A stretch of 64,000 nt of DNA from Sphingobacterium wenxiniae (GCF_900116225.1 NZ_FOZZ01000014.1:33495-97494), one strand, 5' to 3'; positions 36,350-46,169 are shown, counted from the first letter of the stretch. Notes: generated by a model not told the origin, from the sequence alone. A program made the numbers and translations.

Positions 36350-36736
36350 TTAATATTGTTTGTTCTTCGCCTCTATACTTAAAGTTGTGTGCGGAACAGC
36401 TTTTAAACGTTCTTTCTGAATCAATTTGCCTGTTTCGCGGCAAACACCGTATGTCTTGTTCTCAATACGCACCAAAGCAGCCTCTAAGTTGTCGATAAAT
36501 TTCTTTTGGCGAGCAGCCAATTGATTGGTCTGTTCTTTTTCCAAAGTTGCGGAACCATCTTCCAAAGTCTTATAAGTGCCGGCAGTATCATCTGTGCCGT
36601 TTGCATTACTGCTACTCAAAGTAGATGTTAATGCAGCTAATTCTTCTTTGGCAATACGAAGCTTCTCTAAGATAATATCTTTGAACTCCTTTAACTCGGC
36701 ATCGCTGTAACGTGTCTTTTCGTTAGTACTTTCCAT
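36350..36736 (-). CDS. TraR/DksA-family protein with degenerate zinc finger
   Basis: 128 residues from the start MESTNEKTRY. An in-frame ATG six codons upstream (36754) overlaps the ileS stop by 14 bases and is possible but less like homologues. The coiled-coil part (residues about 15-95) is followed by YGVCRETGKLIQKERLKAVPH, the DksA-type finger position, but only one of the four zinc Cys remains. This degenerate form is common in Bacteroidota. DksA proteins act on RNA polymerase through the secondary channel; whether this variant does so is unknown. Confidence 0.85.
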   Translation of the reverse strand: MESTNEKTRYSDAELKEFKDIILEKLRIAKEELAALTSTLSSSNANGTDDTAGTYKTLEDGSATLEKEQTNQLAARQKKFIDNLEAALVRIENKTYGVCRETGKLIQKERLKAVPHTTLSIEAKNKQY

Positions 36737-36740
36737 AATC

Positions 36741-39700
36741 TCAACTCTTTTCAATGTTTACACTTAATTCTACACCATCTATCTCTATGGTATTGCCATC
36801 GTTAGCCAACTCATTTACGCAATCGAGTGAATCGGCTAAAATTTCGGTGCAAATATACGATAAATTTTCGGTAATAGCATCTTGTATATCTGCGTTATAT
36901 GTTAAAGAAACTTTGATACGGTCTGTTACTTCAAAACCTTTTTCTTTACGCAAGTTCTGTATACGGTTAATGAACTCACGCGATATCCCTTCCTGCTTAA
37001 GGCTTGGGGTGATGTTGACATCCAATGCGACTGTCAATTTGCCTAGATTGGCAACCTGCCAGCCAGCAACATCTTCTGCAATGATTTCCACATCCTCTGC
37101 TGTCAGCGCATACGGTAAACCTGCTAACGCCAAAGTTCCAGTACTTTCCAAGGTATTGATGTCAGCATCTGTCAACGCTTGTATAGCGGCCGTGACAGCT
37201 TTCATGTCTTTGCCGACTTTGGCTCCTAGAACCTTGAAATTAGGTTTTATTTTCTTCTTAATGATACCCGTCGTATCCGAGATAAATTCAATTTCTTTGA
37301 TGTTGGTCTCTGAAAGTATCAATTCTTTTACCTTTTCCACCTTCTCTTGGAAAGAACTATCTAAAACAGGTAAAAGTATCTTATTCAATGGCTGACGCAC
37401 ATTGATACCTTTTTTCTTCCGCAAGGAAAGTGTTAACGAAGAAATATCCTGTGCTAAAGCCATTCTCTCTTCCAGGTCTTTATCTACGAGATTCTCTTGG
37501 TACGTTGGGAAATCTGCCAAATGCACAGATTCATGTTGCTCCTTCTGTGAAGCCGCATTCAAGTCTAAATAAAGACGGTCTGAGAAGAACGGAGAGATCG
37601 GCGACATCAACTTGGCAATTGCATCCAAACAGGTATACAGTGTTTGATAGGCAGATATTTTGTCTTCCGTGTATTCTCCTTTCCAGAAACGACGACGGCA
37701 TAAACGTACATACCAGTTGCTTAAGTGCTCGTCCACAAAATTTTGGATGGCGCGTGCCGCTTTGGTAGGTTCATAGTCTGCATAGTAAGCATCGACTTCT
37801 TTCGTCAAGCTGTTCAATAAGGAAATAATCCACCGGTCAATTTCCGGTCGCTTTGCAAGGTCAATATCGGGTTCAGCATACGAGAACTTGTCGATATTGG
37901 CATAAAGTGCAAAGAATGCATAAGTATTGTACAGTGTACCGAAGAATTTACGTCTAACTTCATCCAACCCTTCGATGTTGAATTTTAAATTGTCCCAAGG
38001 TGCCGCATTACTAATCATGTACCAACGGGTGGCATCAGCGCTGTATTGTTCAATCGTTGAAAACGGGTCAACTCCATTGCCTAAACGTTTAGACATTTTG
38101 TTGCCGTTTTTGTCCAATACCAGACCATTGGAAACAACGTTTTTGAATGCAACAGAACCGCGTACCATCGTAGATATAGCATGTAAGGTAAAGAACCAAC
38201 CACGGGTTTGGTCTACACCCTCTGCAATAAAGTCTGCCGGGAAAGCGCTGTCATAGTCCGCTTTGAATGGTAGCGGGTCGCCAGCAGCTAATTTGTCGTG
38301 GTCCAAGCCCCATTGTGCATAAGGCATTGCCCCTGAATCAAACCATACATCAATAAGATCGGGTTCACGGAACATTTTCTGTCCATTATCTGATACCAAT
38401 ACAATATCATCCACATAAGGACGGTGTAGGTCTAATTCTTCTGTTTCAAATTTGGCCAAATAAGTGCTATTGATTGCTTTTTCTTCTGCTGAAAGTATAT
38501 CGGATTGAATAGCTTGTTCCAATAAGCTTTTTAGCTCTGGTAAAGAACCTATACAGATTTCCTCGTTCTCATCTGCAGAACGCCATATCGGTAGGGGAGT
38601 TCCCCAATAGCGTGAGCGGGAAAGATTCCAGTCAACCAAATTCTCTAACCAGTTGCCGAAACGACCAGTCCCTGTAGCCTCAGGTTTCCAGTTGATGGTC
38701 TTGTTTAGCGCAACCATCTCCTCTTTGACGGCTGTAGTGCGGATAAACCAGCTATCTAAAGGGTAGTATAGCACAGGTTTGTCCGTACGCCAACAGTGTG
38801 GATAGGAGTGTTCATATTTTTTTACATCAAATGCTTTGTTTTCCTCTTTTAATTTGATGGCTATAAGCACATCTGTAGGACGAAAATCTTTATCTGCACG
38901 TTCCTCGTCCGTGTAATATTCCTCTTTAACAAAGCGACCTGCAAAATCCGTGATTTCTTTGACAAAGCGACCTGTACGGTCTACAGTAGGAACATCTTTA
39001 CCATTTTCATCACGTACTAAAATGGCCGGTACACCATGTTCTTTACATACACGGAAGTCATCCGCCCCGTAAGTTGGGGAGGCGTGTACGATACCTGTAC
39101 CGTCTTCTGTTGTGACAAAATCGCCAGGGATAACACGAAAAGCCTTTTCAACCAATTCCTCATTGGTGATGTAAGGTAATAATTGATGGTAACGCAGACC
39201 GACCAAGGCCTCTCCTTTAAACTCAGCTGCGATTTCCCATGGTATAACTTTATCACCAACTTTATAGTCTTGGAAAGGAGCTTCTTGTCCCTCGGATTTA
39301 AAGTGTTTAGCGATTAAGTTTTTTGCTAAAATAACCGATACCGGTAGTCCTGTATATTGATTAAAGGTCTTAATCTTGACGTAATCGATGTTTTTACCGA
39401 CCACCAATGCGGAGTTCCCCGGTAGAGTCCAAGGTGTAGTGGTCCAAGCTATAAAGGCGACATCTTCATCATCAGATTCAACCAAGGTAGCCACCATAGG
39501 GTGTACCTGTGATTTGTCCAAGCGGAATTCAGCAACGATAGTGGTATCCTTTACGTCTTTGTAGGTGCCCGGTTGGTTAAGCTCGTGCGAACTTAAGCCT
39601 GTCCCCGCAGCAGGGGAGTAGGGTTGTATGGTGTAGCCCTTGTAAAGAAGTCCTTTCTTGTAAAGCTCCTTTAACAGATACCACAGGGTTTCTATATATT

Positions 39701-40157
39701 CGTTTTGATAGGTAATATAAGGATGTTCAAGGTCAACCCAATAGCCCATCTTTTGGGTTAGGTCGTTCCATACATCGGTATATTTCATAACCTCCTTACG
39801 GCAGGCTGCATTGTATTCTTCTACGGATATTTTCTTGCCAATATCTTCTTTCGTGATGCCAAGGGTTTTTTCTACAGCTAATTCGATAGGAAGTCCATGG
39901 GTGTCCCAGCCTCCCTTACGTTTTACCTGATAACCTTTTAAGGTTTTATAGCGGCAGAAAATATCTTTGATAGAGCGCGCCATAACATGGTGAATGCCGG
40001 GCATACCGTTGGCCGAAGGCGGTCCTTCGTAGAATGTGTACGGTTTGCTGGCTGGACGGTTCGAAATACTTTTCTCAAAAATGTTTTTCGATTCCCAACG
40101 TGCTAATATCTCTTTCCCTATTTCAGGTAAATTTAACTGCTTATATTCCTTATACAT
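36741..40157 (-). CDS. ileS: Isoleucyl-tRNA synthetase
   Basis: 1138 residues, the long form usual in Bacteroidota (similar to the eukaryote-like IleRS type). It charges tRNA-Ile with isoleucine and edits valine. The HIGH motif appears as GIHH (residues 54-57) after EGPPSANGMP, the connective-peptide editing domain has TTPWTLPGN, and the KMSKS motif is NKMSKR (about 686). The C-terminal anticodon-binding region ends in a beta-rich module. The first ATG is used, giving MYKEYKQLNLPE. It is the central gene of a minus-strand run between hemB and the TraR/DksA gene. Confidence 0.97.
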   Translation of the reverse strand: MYKEYKQLNLPEIGKEILARWESKNIFEKSISNRPASKPYTFYEGPPSANGMPGIHHVMARSIKDIFCRYKTLKGYQVKRKGGWDTHGLPIELAVEKTLGITKEDIGKKISVEEYNAACRKEVMKYTDVWNDLTQKMGYWVDLEHPYITYQNEYIETLWYLLKELYKKGLLYKGYTIQPYSPAAGTGLSSHELNQPGTYKDVKDTTIVAEFRLDKSQVHPMVATLVESDDEDVAFIAWTTTPWTLPGNSALVVGKNIDYVKIKTFNQYTGLPVSVILAKNLIAKHFKSEGQEAPFQDYKVGDKVIPWEIAAEFKGEALVGLRYHQLLPYITNEELVEKAFRVIPGDFVTTEDGTGIVHASPTYGADDFRVCKEHGVPAILVRDENGKDVPTVDRTGRFVKEITDFAGRFVKEEYYTDEERADKDFRPTDVLIAIKLKEENKAFDVKKYEHSYPHCWRTDKPVLYYPLDSWFIRTTAVKEEMVALNKTINWKPEATGTGRFGNWLENLVDWNLSRSRYWGTPLPIWRSADENEEICIGSLPELKSLLEQAIQSDILSAEEKAINSTYLAKFETEELDLHRPYVDDIVLVSDNGQKMFREPDLIDVWFDSGAMPYAQWGLDHDKLAAGDPLPFKADYDSAFPADFIAEGVDQTRGWFFTLHAISTMVRGSVAFKNVVSNGLVLDKNGNKMSKRLGNGVDPFSTIEQYSADATRWYMISNAAPWDNLKFNIEGLDEVRRKFFGTLYNTYAFFALYANIDKFSYAEPDIDLAKRPEIDRWIISLLNSLTKEVDAYYADYEPTKAARAIQNFVDEHLSNWYVRLCRRRFWKGEYTEDKISAYQTLYTCLDAIAKLMSPISPFFSDRLYLDLNAASQKEQHESVHLADFPTYQENLVDKDLEERMALAQDISSLTLSLRKKKGINVRQPLNKILLPVLDSSFQEKVEKVKELILSETNIKEIEFISDTTGIIKKKIKPNFKVLGAKVGKDMKAVTAAIQALTDADINTLESTGTLALAGLPYALTAEDVEIIAEDVAGWQVANLGKLTVALDVNITPSLKQEGISREFINRIQNLRKEKGFEVTDRIKVSLTYNADIQDAITENLSYICTEILADSLDCVNELANDGNTIEIDGVELSVNIEKS

Positions 40158-40219
40158 CCGAAATTATGCTAATATTTTAAAGGTCGCTAATTTAATGATT
40201 TTATATTATAAATGCAGAC

Positions 40220-41194
40220 CTACTTTAACCAACCTTTTTCCAATACCTCCTTGGCGTGATAGGTAAGGATAGCGGTAGCTCCAGCGCGTCGGAAACTAAG
40301 TAAAGTTTCCATGATGGAACGTTCCTCATCTAACCAACCGTTGCGGATGGCTGCTTTAAGCATGGCGTATTCACCTGACACATTGTAGGCGGCAATAGGA
40401 AGATCAAAGTTGTCATGCAAGAGTTTGATAACATCCAAATACGGTAAACCAGGTTTCACCATTAAGAAGTCAGCTCCTTCCTCTACATCCAATTGTGCTT
40501 CAATCAAAGCTTCACGTGAATTGGTTGGGTTCATTTGGTAAGTCTTCTTGTCGCCCGCTTTTGGTGCAGAATTTAACGCATCGCGGAACGGGCCATAGAA
40601 TGCCGATGCATATTTTGCTGTGTAAGACATGAGTGAAACGTTGGTGAAACCGTTAGCGTCTAACACTTCACGAATATAACCGATACGGCCGTCCATCATG
40701 TCGGAAGGAGCAATAATATCGGCTCCTGCTTCGGCATGGGCTAAAGCCATCTTGCCCAAAACCTCCAATGTTTCATCATTAAGGATAGCACCGTTTTCAA
40801 CGATGCCGTCGTGTCCATCCGAACTATAAGGGTCCATAGCCACATCCGTCACGACGCAAGCCTCCGGAAAGTTTTTCTTTACCTCTTCGATGGCACGCAG
40901 ATAAAGGTTGCCTTTTTGGTAACTCACTGTGGCATATTTATCCTTTAAGGAATCCTCTATATTAGGGAACAAATCAAAAGAATAAAGTCCCAGTTTCATA
41001 CAACTTTCCACCTCCCGTAAAAGATTGTCGATAGAATGGCGGTAGGTTCCCGGCATGGACGATACTTCCGTTTTCTGGTTCTGTCCCTCGATAATGAATA
41101 AAGGTAAAATCAGATTGGCAGGTTTCAAGTGAACCTCTTGGATCATGTCGCGGATAACGACAGATTTTCTGTTTCTTCTCGGACGTTGTAACAT
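40220..41194 (-). CDS. hemB: Porphobilinogen synthase (delta-aminolevulinate dehydratase)
   Basis: 324 residues from the start MLQRPRRNRKS; the longer frame from 41272 adds a non-conserved 26-residue leader and is not chosen. Condenses two 5-aminolevulinates to porphobilinogen. Schiff-base lysines lie in MSYTAKYASAFYGPFRD (about 195) and FLMVKPGLPYLD (about 247). The metal site reads VVTDVAMDPYSSDGHDG without the Cys of zinc enzymes, so it belongs to the Mg2+-dependent type. It lies downstream of hemCD and hemA in the same orientation. Confidence 0.96.
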   Translation of the reverse strand: MLQRPRRNRKSVVIRDMIQEVHLKPANLILPLFIIEGQNQKTEVSSMPGTYRHSIDNLLREVESCMKLGLYSFDLFPNIEDSLKDKYATVSYQKGNLYLRAIEEVKKNFPEACVVTDVAMDPYSSDGHDGIVENGAILNDETLEVLGKMALAHAEAGADIIAPSDMMDGRIGYIREVLDANGFTNVSLMSYTAKYASAFYGPFRDALNSAPKAGDKKTYQMNPTNSREALIEAQLDVEEGADFLMVKPGLPYLDVIKLLHDNFDLPIAAYNVSGEYAMLKAAIRNGWLDEERSIMETLLSFRRAGATAILTYHAKEVLEKGWLK

Positions 41195-41287
41195 TTTATT
41201 TCGTATTGAGATGTGCAATATGTGTATTGCGTATGATGATTTGCATGTTGGGCTGATGTCCCTATACGCCAATCGCCTTACGCACGT

Positions 41288-42877
41288 CTAAATTTCTAAA
41301 CCAAATATAGCTTCTGCTAATCCCAATTCATCGGGAGTGAAAGGTAGTGTATAGGGCAAGCCCATAGCCTCAATAGCTTTGGCTGTAGAGTGACCGATGC
41401 AGATGATTTTCTGTCCTGGATCCACCAAGTTCTCCCTAAAGTAAGCTTCTACATTACTTGGGCTGGTGAATATCAAGACCTCAGCATTGGTTTTGTCAAC
41501 TTCTTCCTCCAACACTGTTTCATATATCGGCATGTCGATGACCTGCGTATTCTCGGTTAGGGCATTTTGGATAGACATTAAAGAGTCTTTTGCCCGAGGT
41601 ATGAAAACGGTCTGGCCATCCACCAATTTGGCGAACTCTTTGGCAATATCTTCCGTTTTAATCCCAAGATTGTCTCCCGAGAAATCCGCCACACGGTCAT
41701 ATTTGCGCAGTGCATCTTCCGAACCACGGCCCAAGACAGCTAACTTTGTTTTCTTTAGGATGTAAGGTTCCAATTTGAAGAAGTGGTCAATGGCATTCTT
41801 ACTGTTGAAGAATATCCAATCCGCACGTTTCAATATAAAGGAATCTAATTTGTTAATGGTAGGAAATATCTTGATTAAAGAGCGTGCGTCGATCTGGATA
41901 TTATATTTAGCCAAATAGCGCGCCAGATAGGAGTTTTCATCCAAATCGCGTGTGATGAAAACACTTGACGGCAGTTTACGATCCTTATTATACTTGGCGA
42001 ATATTTTATCCGCCATTCCTTCCGTAGTATCATCCTGTAGATAATATCTGTTTGGGAAGTCTTCATTGTCTTCGGCAATGGATGTCCATGCTTCGTATTT
42101 TCCTTCCGCCGTTTTGCGGCAGTAACAACCCAAAGGCGCGTGACAGCCGGCATCGAACATATTCAATACTTTTCGTTCAACACCTATTGTTTTAGCAACT
42201 TCTGTGTCATTTATAGGCTGTAGAAGGTCGAACAGCTCTCTGTCTGATTCGCGAATCTGTACGGCAAGTACACCTTGGGCAGGAGCAGGGATAACTTCGA
42301 TGGGTGGAATTTCTTCAAGGTGAAAATCCGATAAATCCATCTCAATACGTGTGACACCTGCCTTAGCTAAGACGATGGCGTCGTATTTTTCATCCCTTAA
42401 TTTCTGTATACGTGTCTGTAAGTTTCCACGCAGGTCTGTAAATTCTAAGTCCGGACGTAGAGAAAGCAACTGGGCTTTACGTCTATTGGAAGATGTGCCG
42501 ACGGTTGCATTATGCTTGAGTGAAAGTCTTTTTTTGATGTCTACACAATCCTTGTGGATGATAATGACCTCGGAAGGGTCTTCCCGTTCAGAAACACAAG
42601 CAATGATTAATCCCGGAGGATTAACAGTAGGTAAGTCTTTGTGGGAGTGAACAGCCAAATCGATTTGACCAGAGAGCAATTCCTCTTCCAGTTCCTTGGT
42701 AAAGAACCCTTTGCCTTCCAACTTGTCCAAGCGCAAATGCTGGATGATATCTCCTTGAGTCTTGATGATCTTCAACTCAGCCTCAACACCAATCTCGGCT
42801 AATCTGTCTTTGATAAAATTGGCTTGCCATAGTGCTAATTGGCTCCCTCTGGTTCCAATGATAAGTTTTCTGTTCAC
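41288..42877 (-). CDS. hemC-hemD: Fused hydroxymethylbilane synthase / uroporphyrinogen-III synthase
   Basis: 529 residues from the GTG start (VNRKLIIGTRGS); an upstream ATG at 42931 would add 18 residues that look non-conserved. Residues 1-305 are HemC, with IGTRGSQLALWQ, GQIDLAVHSHKDLPT, PAPAQGVLAVQIR and the dipyrromethane-cofactor Cys in AGCHAPLG near residue 242. Residues from about 320 to the end are HemD-like (VFITRDLDENSYLARYL, IFTSPSNVEAYF, CIGHSTAKAIEAMGL). The fusion catalyses two successive steps, porphobilinogen to uroporphyrinogen III, avoiding release of the unstable linear intermediate. It lies between hemA and hemB. Confidence 0.9.
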   Translation of the reverse strand: MNRKLIIGTRGSQLALWQANFIKDRLAEIGVEAELKIIKTQGDIIQHLRLDKLEGKGFFTKELEEELLSGQIDLAVHSHKDLPTVNPPGLIIACVSEREDPSEVIIIHKDCVDIKKRLSLKHNATVGTSSNRRKAQLLSLRPDLEFTDLRGNLQTRIQKLRDEKYDAIVLAKAGVTRIEMDLSDFHLEEIPPIEVIPAPAQGVLAVQIRESDRELFDLLQPINDTEVAKTIGVERKVLNMFDAGCHAPLGCYCRKTAEGKYEAWTSIAEDNEDFPNRYYLQDDTTEGMADKIFAKYNKDRKLPSSVFITRDLDENSYLARYLAKYNIQIDARSLIKIFPTINKLDSFILKRADWIFFNSKNAIDHFFKLEPYILKKTKLAVLGRGSEDALRKYDRVADFSGDNLGIKTEDIAKEFAKLVDGQTVFIPRAKDSLMSIQNALTENTQVIDMPIYETVLEEEVDKTNAEVLIFTSPSNVEAYFRENLVDPGQKIICIGHSTAKAIEAMGLPYTLPFTPDELGLAEAIFGLEI

Positions 42878-42986
42878 TTTTAATAATTTACGATTGAAAA
42901 TGCGCACAAAGTTAGCCAAATAGTCGTACAATCCCGACGTATATTGTCAGAATTAGGCTAAAATTTTAAGAAGCGTATTGCTTTAT

Positions 42987-44228
42987 TTAGTTGATGTCGG
43001 AGTGAGCGTTTTTCACCAAGATATCCTTAGCCATTAGCATCGGAACTTTGATGTATTTTTTCTCCATGTAGTTAATCACCTTCTCCAAAACTTCTCTTGC
43101 TTGAGGATCCAAAGCTTGAACATCTTGTGCAAAGACCTCATTCAGCGCAAAGGACTTGATTTCCTTGATTTTTTCAGGTACTTGGCGCATCGCCACTTCT
43201 ACACGGCGTTGCTTAACTATTGGTAAGAATTCCTGAATATTTTGCTGGATGATAGCATCTGCGCTTTCCAATTCATTATAGCGGTCTTGCTTATTCTTCT
43301 CTGCAATGGCTTGGAGACTGCTCACTTCAATGTAATGTATGGGGAAGTTAGCGACAACTTCAGCATCGATATCGTTAGGGATAGCTAAATCAACGATGAC
43401 TTTTTTGTCGGTTTCGCCATTTAGAAGCATGCTATATAGGTTGCTGTCAATGATAGCCTCAGGAGAACCTGTACAGGTAATCATGACGTCAAAACCTTTT
43501 TTATATTGACCAAGAGCCGATAGCGGGTAGGCCTCAGCTTGTAGTTCGTTTGCCAATTTTTGTGCATTTTCCAACGTTCTGTTGAAAACGACGAAATTAG
43601 CGTATTGGTGTTTCTTTAAGTATTTTGCTAAGTTCTGGTTGGTTTCTCCAGAGCCAATAACCAATATACGCGGATTCTCTGGTAGTTTCACTTCTTTTAG
43701 CTTGCGGTAAGCTAAAGATACGACAGAGATAGGGTTGCGGGAGATGTTGGTATACGTATAGACTTCCTTAGCTGTTTTGACTAAACGGTCCATAATCAAG
43801 CGAAGATAGTCTCCGGTGAACCCCGCTTCACGGCATCTTTCGTATGCGCGACGCACTTGGGCAAGGATTTCTTTTTCACCCACAACCAAGCTCTCCAACG
43901 AACAGGACATACGGAACAAGTGTGTCAACGCTTCCATTCCTGAATAGCGGGTCACCTGACCCAAATAGCAATGCAAACGCTCTTGAGGAACACAGAAGTT
44001 CATCTTCTCCATAAATAGCGTGATGAAGTCATCTGTCAAATCATGAGCGCCACAGAACACGAACTCTACACGGTTACAAGTGGCGATATAGAAAATTTCA
44101 GGAATATCTAAGGTATTCTTGAGATTAATCAATCGATCTTCTAGCTCTTCGTTACAAATAACCAGATTACCCAAGTCTTTCAACTCGACGTGTTTGTGGG
44201 TAAATGCTATAACTTTTAAATTCTTCAA
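42987..44228 (-). CDS. hemA: Glutamyl-tRNA reductase
   Basis: 413 residues. Reduces glutamyl-tRNA-Glu to glutamate-1-semialdehyde, the first step of the C5 tetrapyrrole pathway. The catalytic Cys is in YIATCNRVEF (Cys51). The NADPH domain has VIGSGETNQNLAKYL, and the dimerisation helix lies at the C terminus. First gene of the hemA-hemCD-hemB run; a -7 element (TACATTTG) lies about 30 bases upstream. Confidence 0.96.
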   Translation of the reverse strand: MKNLKVIAFTHKHVELKDLGNLVICNEELEDRLINLKNTLDIPEIFYIATCNRVEFVFCGAHDLTDDFITLFMEKMNFCVPQERLHCYLGQVTRYSGMEALTHLFRMSCSLESLVVGEKEILAQVRRAYERCREAGFTGDYLRLIMDRLVKTAKEVYTYTNISRNPISVVSLAYRKLKEVKLPENPRILVIGSGETNQNLAKYLKKHQYANFVVFNRTLENAQKLANELQAEAYPLSALGQYKKGFDVMITCTGSPEAIIDSNLYSMLLNGETDKKVIVDLAIPNDIDAEVVANFPIHYIEVSSLQAIAEKNKQDRYNELESADAIIQQNIQEFLPIVKQRRVEVAMRQVPEKIKEIKSFALNEVFAQDVQALDPQAREVLEKVINYMEKKYIKVPMLMAKDILVKNAHSDIN

Positions 44229-44256
44229 AGTTTAATCCTGCTCAATAATAACTCTG

Positions 44257-44264
44257 CAAATGTA
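44257..44264 (-). promoter_or_regulatory. -7 element TACATTTG of hemA
   Basis: The plus-strand CAAATGTA reads TACATTTG on the minus strand, matching TAnnTTTG, 28 bases upstream of the hemA ATG. No clear -33 TTG is seen at the usual spacing. Confidence 0.5.
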
Positions 44265-44447
44265 GATTAAAAGCCTGTTCATTGTGTCAGAAATCTGTCA
44301 ATACAGTGAATTTAGAACCATTATAAATAATGTTAAATTTTGTTAAATTGCTGAAATACAGTTTTTTGAAAAATAGTCTAGATTTTCGGGTGATGAAAAT
44401 CATTTTTTAGAAAAGAAAGAGGTGACCTGTGTTATGTTTTTCTTGTT

Positions 44448-44482
44448 GTACTTGGTTCTCGGCTATACCGAGAACCAAGTAC
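44448..44482. terminator. Long perfect hairpin between DUF2027-like gene and hemA
   Basis: GTACTTGGTTCTCGG-CTATA-CCGAGAACCAAGTAC is a 15-bp perfect stem. It lies just past the 3' end of the minus-strand 44491 gene. The T-rich tail is on the plus side, so its orientation as a minus-strand terminator is not canonical. Confidence 0.7.
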
Positions 44483-44490
44483 TGTTTCTT

Positions 44491-45138
44491 TTATTTTTTA
44501 TTCGGTCGATGAGAGATAAAGTGACTTTTCAATTTATCCAACCCGATATTTTCCTCAGGTTTGTCTAATTGAAAACGCCAAACTTTTGCTTCCATAATAT
44601 CATCTGCTTCTTTTGAATTTATTAAATCCAATGGTTTGACCCGAAACTCTTTTGCTATTGGATGGGGTATGGCACGTGCCTGTTTGCTATGTTTGATAAG
44701 TTGCACATGGAAATTGGGCCATTTGCCAACTTGACCAAAGTTAGCGGAATAGAACTGAACAAAATCCCTTTTTAACACCTTTTCCGCAAAGATTCCGGTA
44801 CATTTTGGTCCAGAAACCTCAGCAATGGCTATTAGTAAATCATAAGATGTATGGTTGACAATATAGAACTTTGCTAAGCCATCTTTTTGCTCGCCTTCTA
44901 CCGCTAAGTAAACACCCTCTTCTACAAAAGGCAGGTTTGCCGCAGCCACATTGTCTATAATATCGTCATCTTCCCGACGCATGTTGCCATGTACCAAAGT
45001 CACCTTGCTGGCCAATACAGGGATCTCAAAACCAGACTCGTCTGTCACGCCGATAATGTTATTGGCTTGAATGGAGGTGATATGTCCTTCTATAGGTTCG
45101 TCTACAAAACGAACCAAATCGCCTATTTTAAAATTCAT
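44491..45138 (-). CDS. DUF2027-like protein without Smr domain
   Basis: 215 residues. The N terminus (MNFKIGDLVRFVDEP..GHITSIQANNIIGVTDESGFEIPVL) resembles the N-terminal SH3-like part of Bacteroidota DUF2027 proteins, which usually carry a C-terminal Smr nuclease-like domain. This one ends at residue 215 after a beta-rich middle region (LAVEGEQKDGLAKFYIVNHT) with no Smr motif. Identification is from similarity of the N terminus recalled from the family and is tentative. It overlaps the aat stop by four bases (ATGA), so they are co-translated. Confidence 0.65.
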   Translation of the reverse strand: MNFKIGDLVRFVDEPIEGHITSIQANNIIGVTDESGFEIPVLASKVTLVHGNMRREDDDIIDNVAAANLPFVEEGVYLAVEGEQKDGLAKFYIVNHTSYDLLIAIAEVSGPKCTGIFAEKVLKRDFVQFYSANFGQVGKWPNFHVQLIKHSKQARAIPHPIAKEFRVKPLDLINSKEADDIMEAKVWRFQLDKPEENIGLDKLKSHFISHRPNKK

Positions 45139-45782
45139 GTTGTTGTCTGTTGCTGTTGTAAAATACGATAATACTCTTCTCCGGGCATCATCTTAGCTCC
45201 TAAAGAAGCCAAGTGCTCGGAATGAATCTGGCAGTCAATCAGCTCAAAGTTGAATGCCTGACAGAGATAAATGAGTGCAAGTTTCGAAGCGTTGGAGACT
45301 TTGGCAAACATGCTTTCACCACAGAAAATTCGCCCTACTTGTACGCCATACAGTCCTCCGACCAATTGCCCTTCTGGATTAAACACCTCAAAACTGTGTG
45401 CATGTCCTTGTTGATGTAGTTCCAGATAAGCTGCCTGCATGTCTTGGGTAATCCACGTTCCATCCTGTCCCAATCTTTCAACAGTAGCGCATTGTTGTAC
45501 TACGTCTATAAAGGCAGTGTTATGGCGTAACGTGAATGTGGTACGGCGCATGAATTGCTTCATGCTTTTACTGATGTACAATTCTTTTGGGAATAATACA
45601 AACCGCTCGTGCGGAGCATACCAGAGGATAGGTGTGTCGTCCGAAAACCAAGGAAAAATCCCATGTGCATAAGCCAGCAAAAGCCTTTCAACAGAAAGAT
45701 CACCCCCTATGGCCAGTAAACCATCTTCATCGGCTAAGGAAGGGTGGGGAAAAGCCATTTTCTCATCCAATAGGTACGCCAC
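45135..45782 (-). CDS. aat: Leucyl/phenylalanyl-tRNA--protein transferase
   Basis: 215 residues. Transfers Leu or Phe from aminoacyl-tRNA to N-terminal Arg/Lys of proteins, marking them for Clp degradation in the N-end rule. Family features are FPHPSLADEDGLLAIGGDLS near the N terminus, YAHGIFPWFSDD, WYAPHERFVL, and the C-terminal GLYGVQVGRIFCGESMF. Lies between rbfA and the DUF2027-like gene in a three-gene minus-strand operon. Confidence 0.95.
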   Translation of the reverse strand: MAYLLDEKMAFPHPSLADEDGLLAIGGDLSVERLLLAYAHGIFPWFSDDTPILWYAPHERFVLFPKELYISKSMKQFMRRTTFTLRHNTAFIDVVQQCATVERLGQDGTWITQDMQAAYLELHQQGHAHSFEVFNPEGQLVGGLYGVQVGRIFCGESMFAKVSNASKLALIYLCQAFNFELIDCQIHSEHLASLGAKMMPGEEYYRILQQQQTTT

Positions 45783-45797
45783 GGTACTATACTTTTT

Positions 45798-46169
45798 TTA
45801 GCTGTCGTTACGGGATTCTTTATTGATTTCTGCAAATAACTTATCCATGTGTTCAACGTACTCATTTGTATCGTCCAAGAAAAATTCCAGTTCAGGAACT
45901 ATTCTCGCTTGATTTTTAATGCGTAAACCTAATTTATAACGTATTTCCGAAGTTTTAGATTGTATCTGTTTTAAATCTTCTTTCGCAGTTTTTGTGTTGA
46001 GGAAGCTAAGGTATATACGTGCAATGGCCAAATCAGGTGTCACTCTGACTTTGGTAACCGTAATAAATGCCCCTTTTGCCCAGCTGTTTCCCTCGCGTTG
46101 GAAAAGTTCAGCTAAATCCTGCTGGATTACCCCTGCAAAACGTTGTTGTCTCTTGCTTTCAGTTGCCAT
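45798..46169 (-). CDS. rbfA: 30S ribosome-binding factor
   Basis: 123 residues with a KH-like fold. Assists late 30S subunit maturation at the 16S 5' helix. Recognised by the N-terminal RQQRFAGVIQQDLAELFQ, the ITVTKVRVTPDLAIARIYLSF strand and the LGLRIKNQARIVPELEFFLDD segment. First gene of the rbfA-aat-DUF2027 run. Confidence 0.94.
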   Translation of the reverse strand: MATESKRQQRFAGVIQQDLAELFQREGNSWAKGAFITVTKVRVTPDLAIARIYLSFLNTKTAKEDLKQIQSKTSEIRYKLGLRIKNQARIVPELEFFLDDTNEYVEHMDKLFAEINKESRNDS

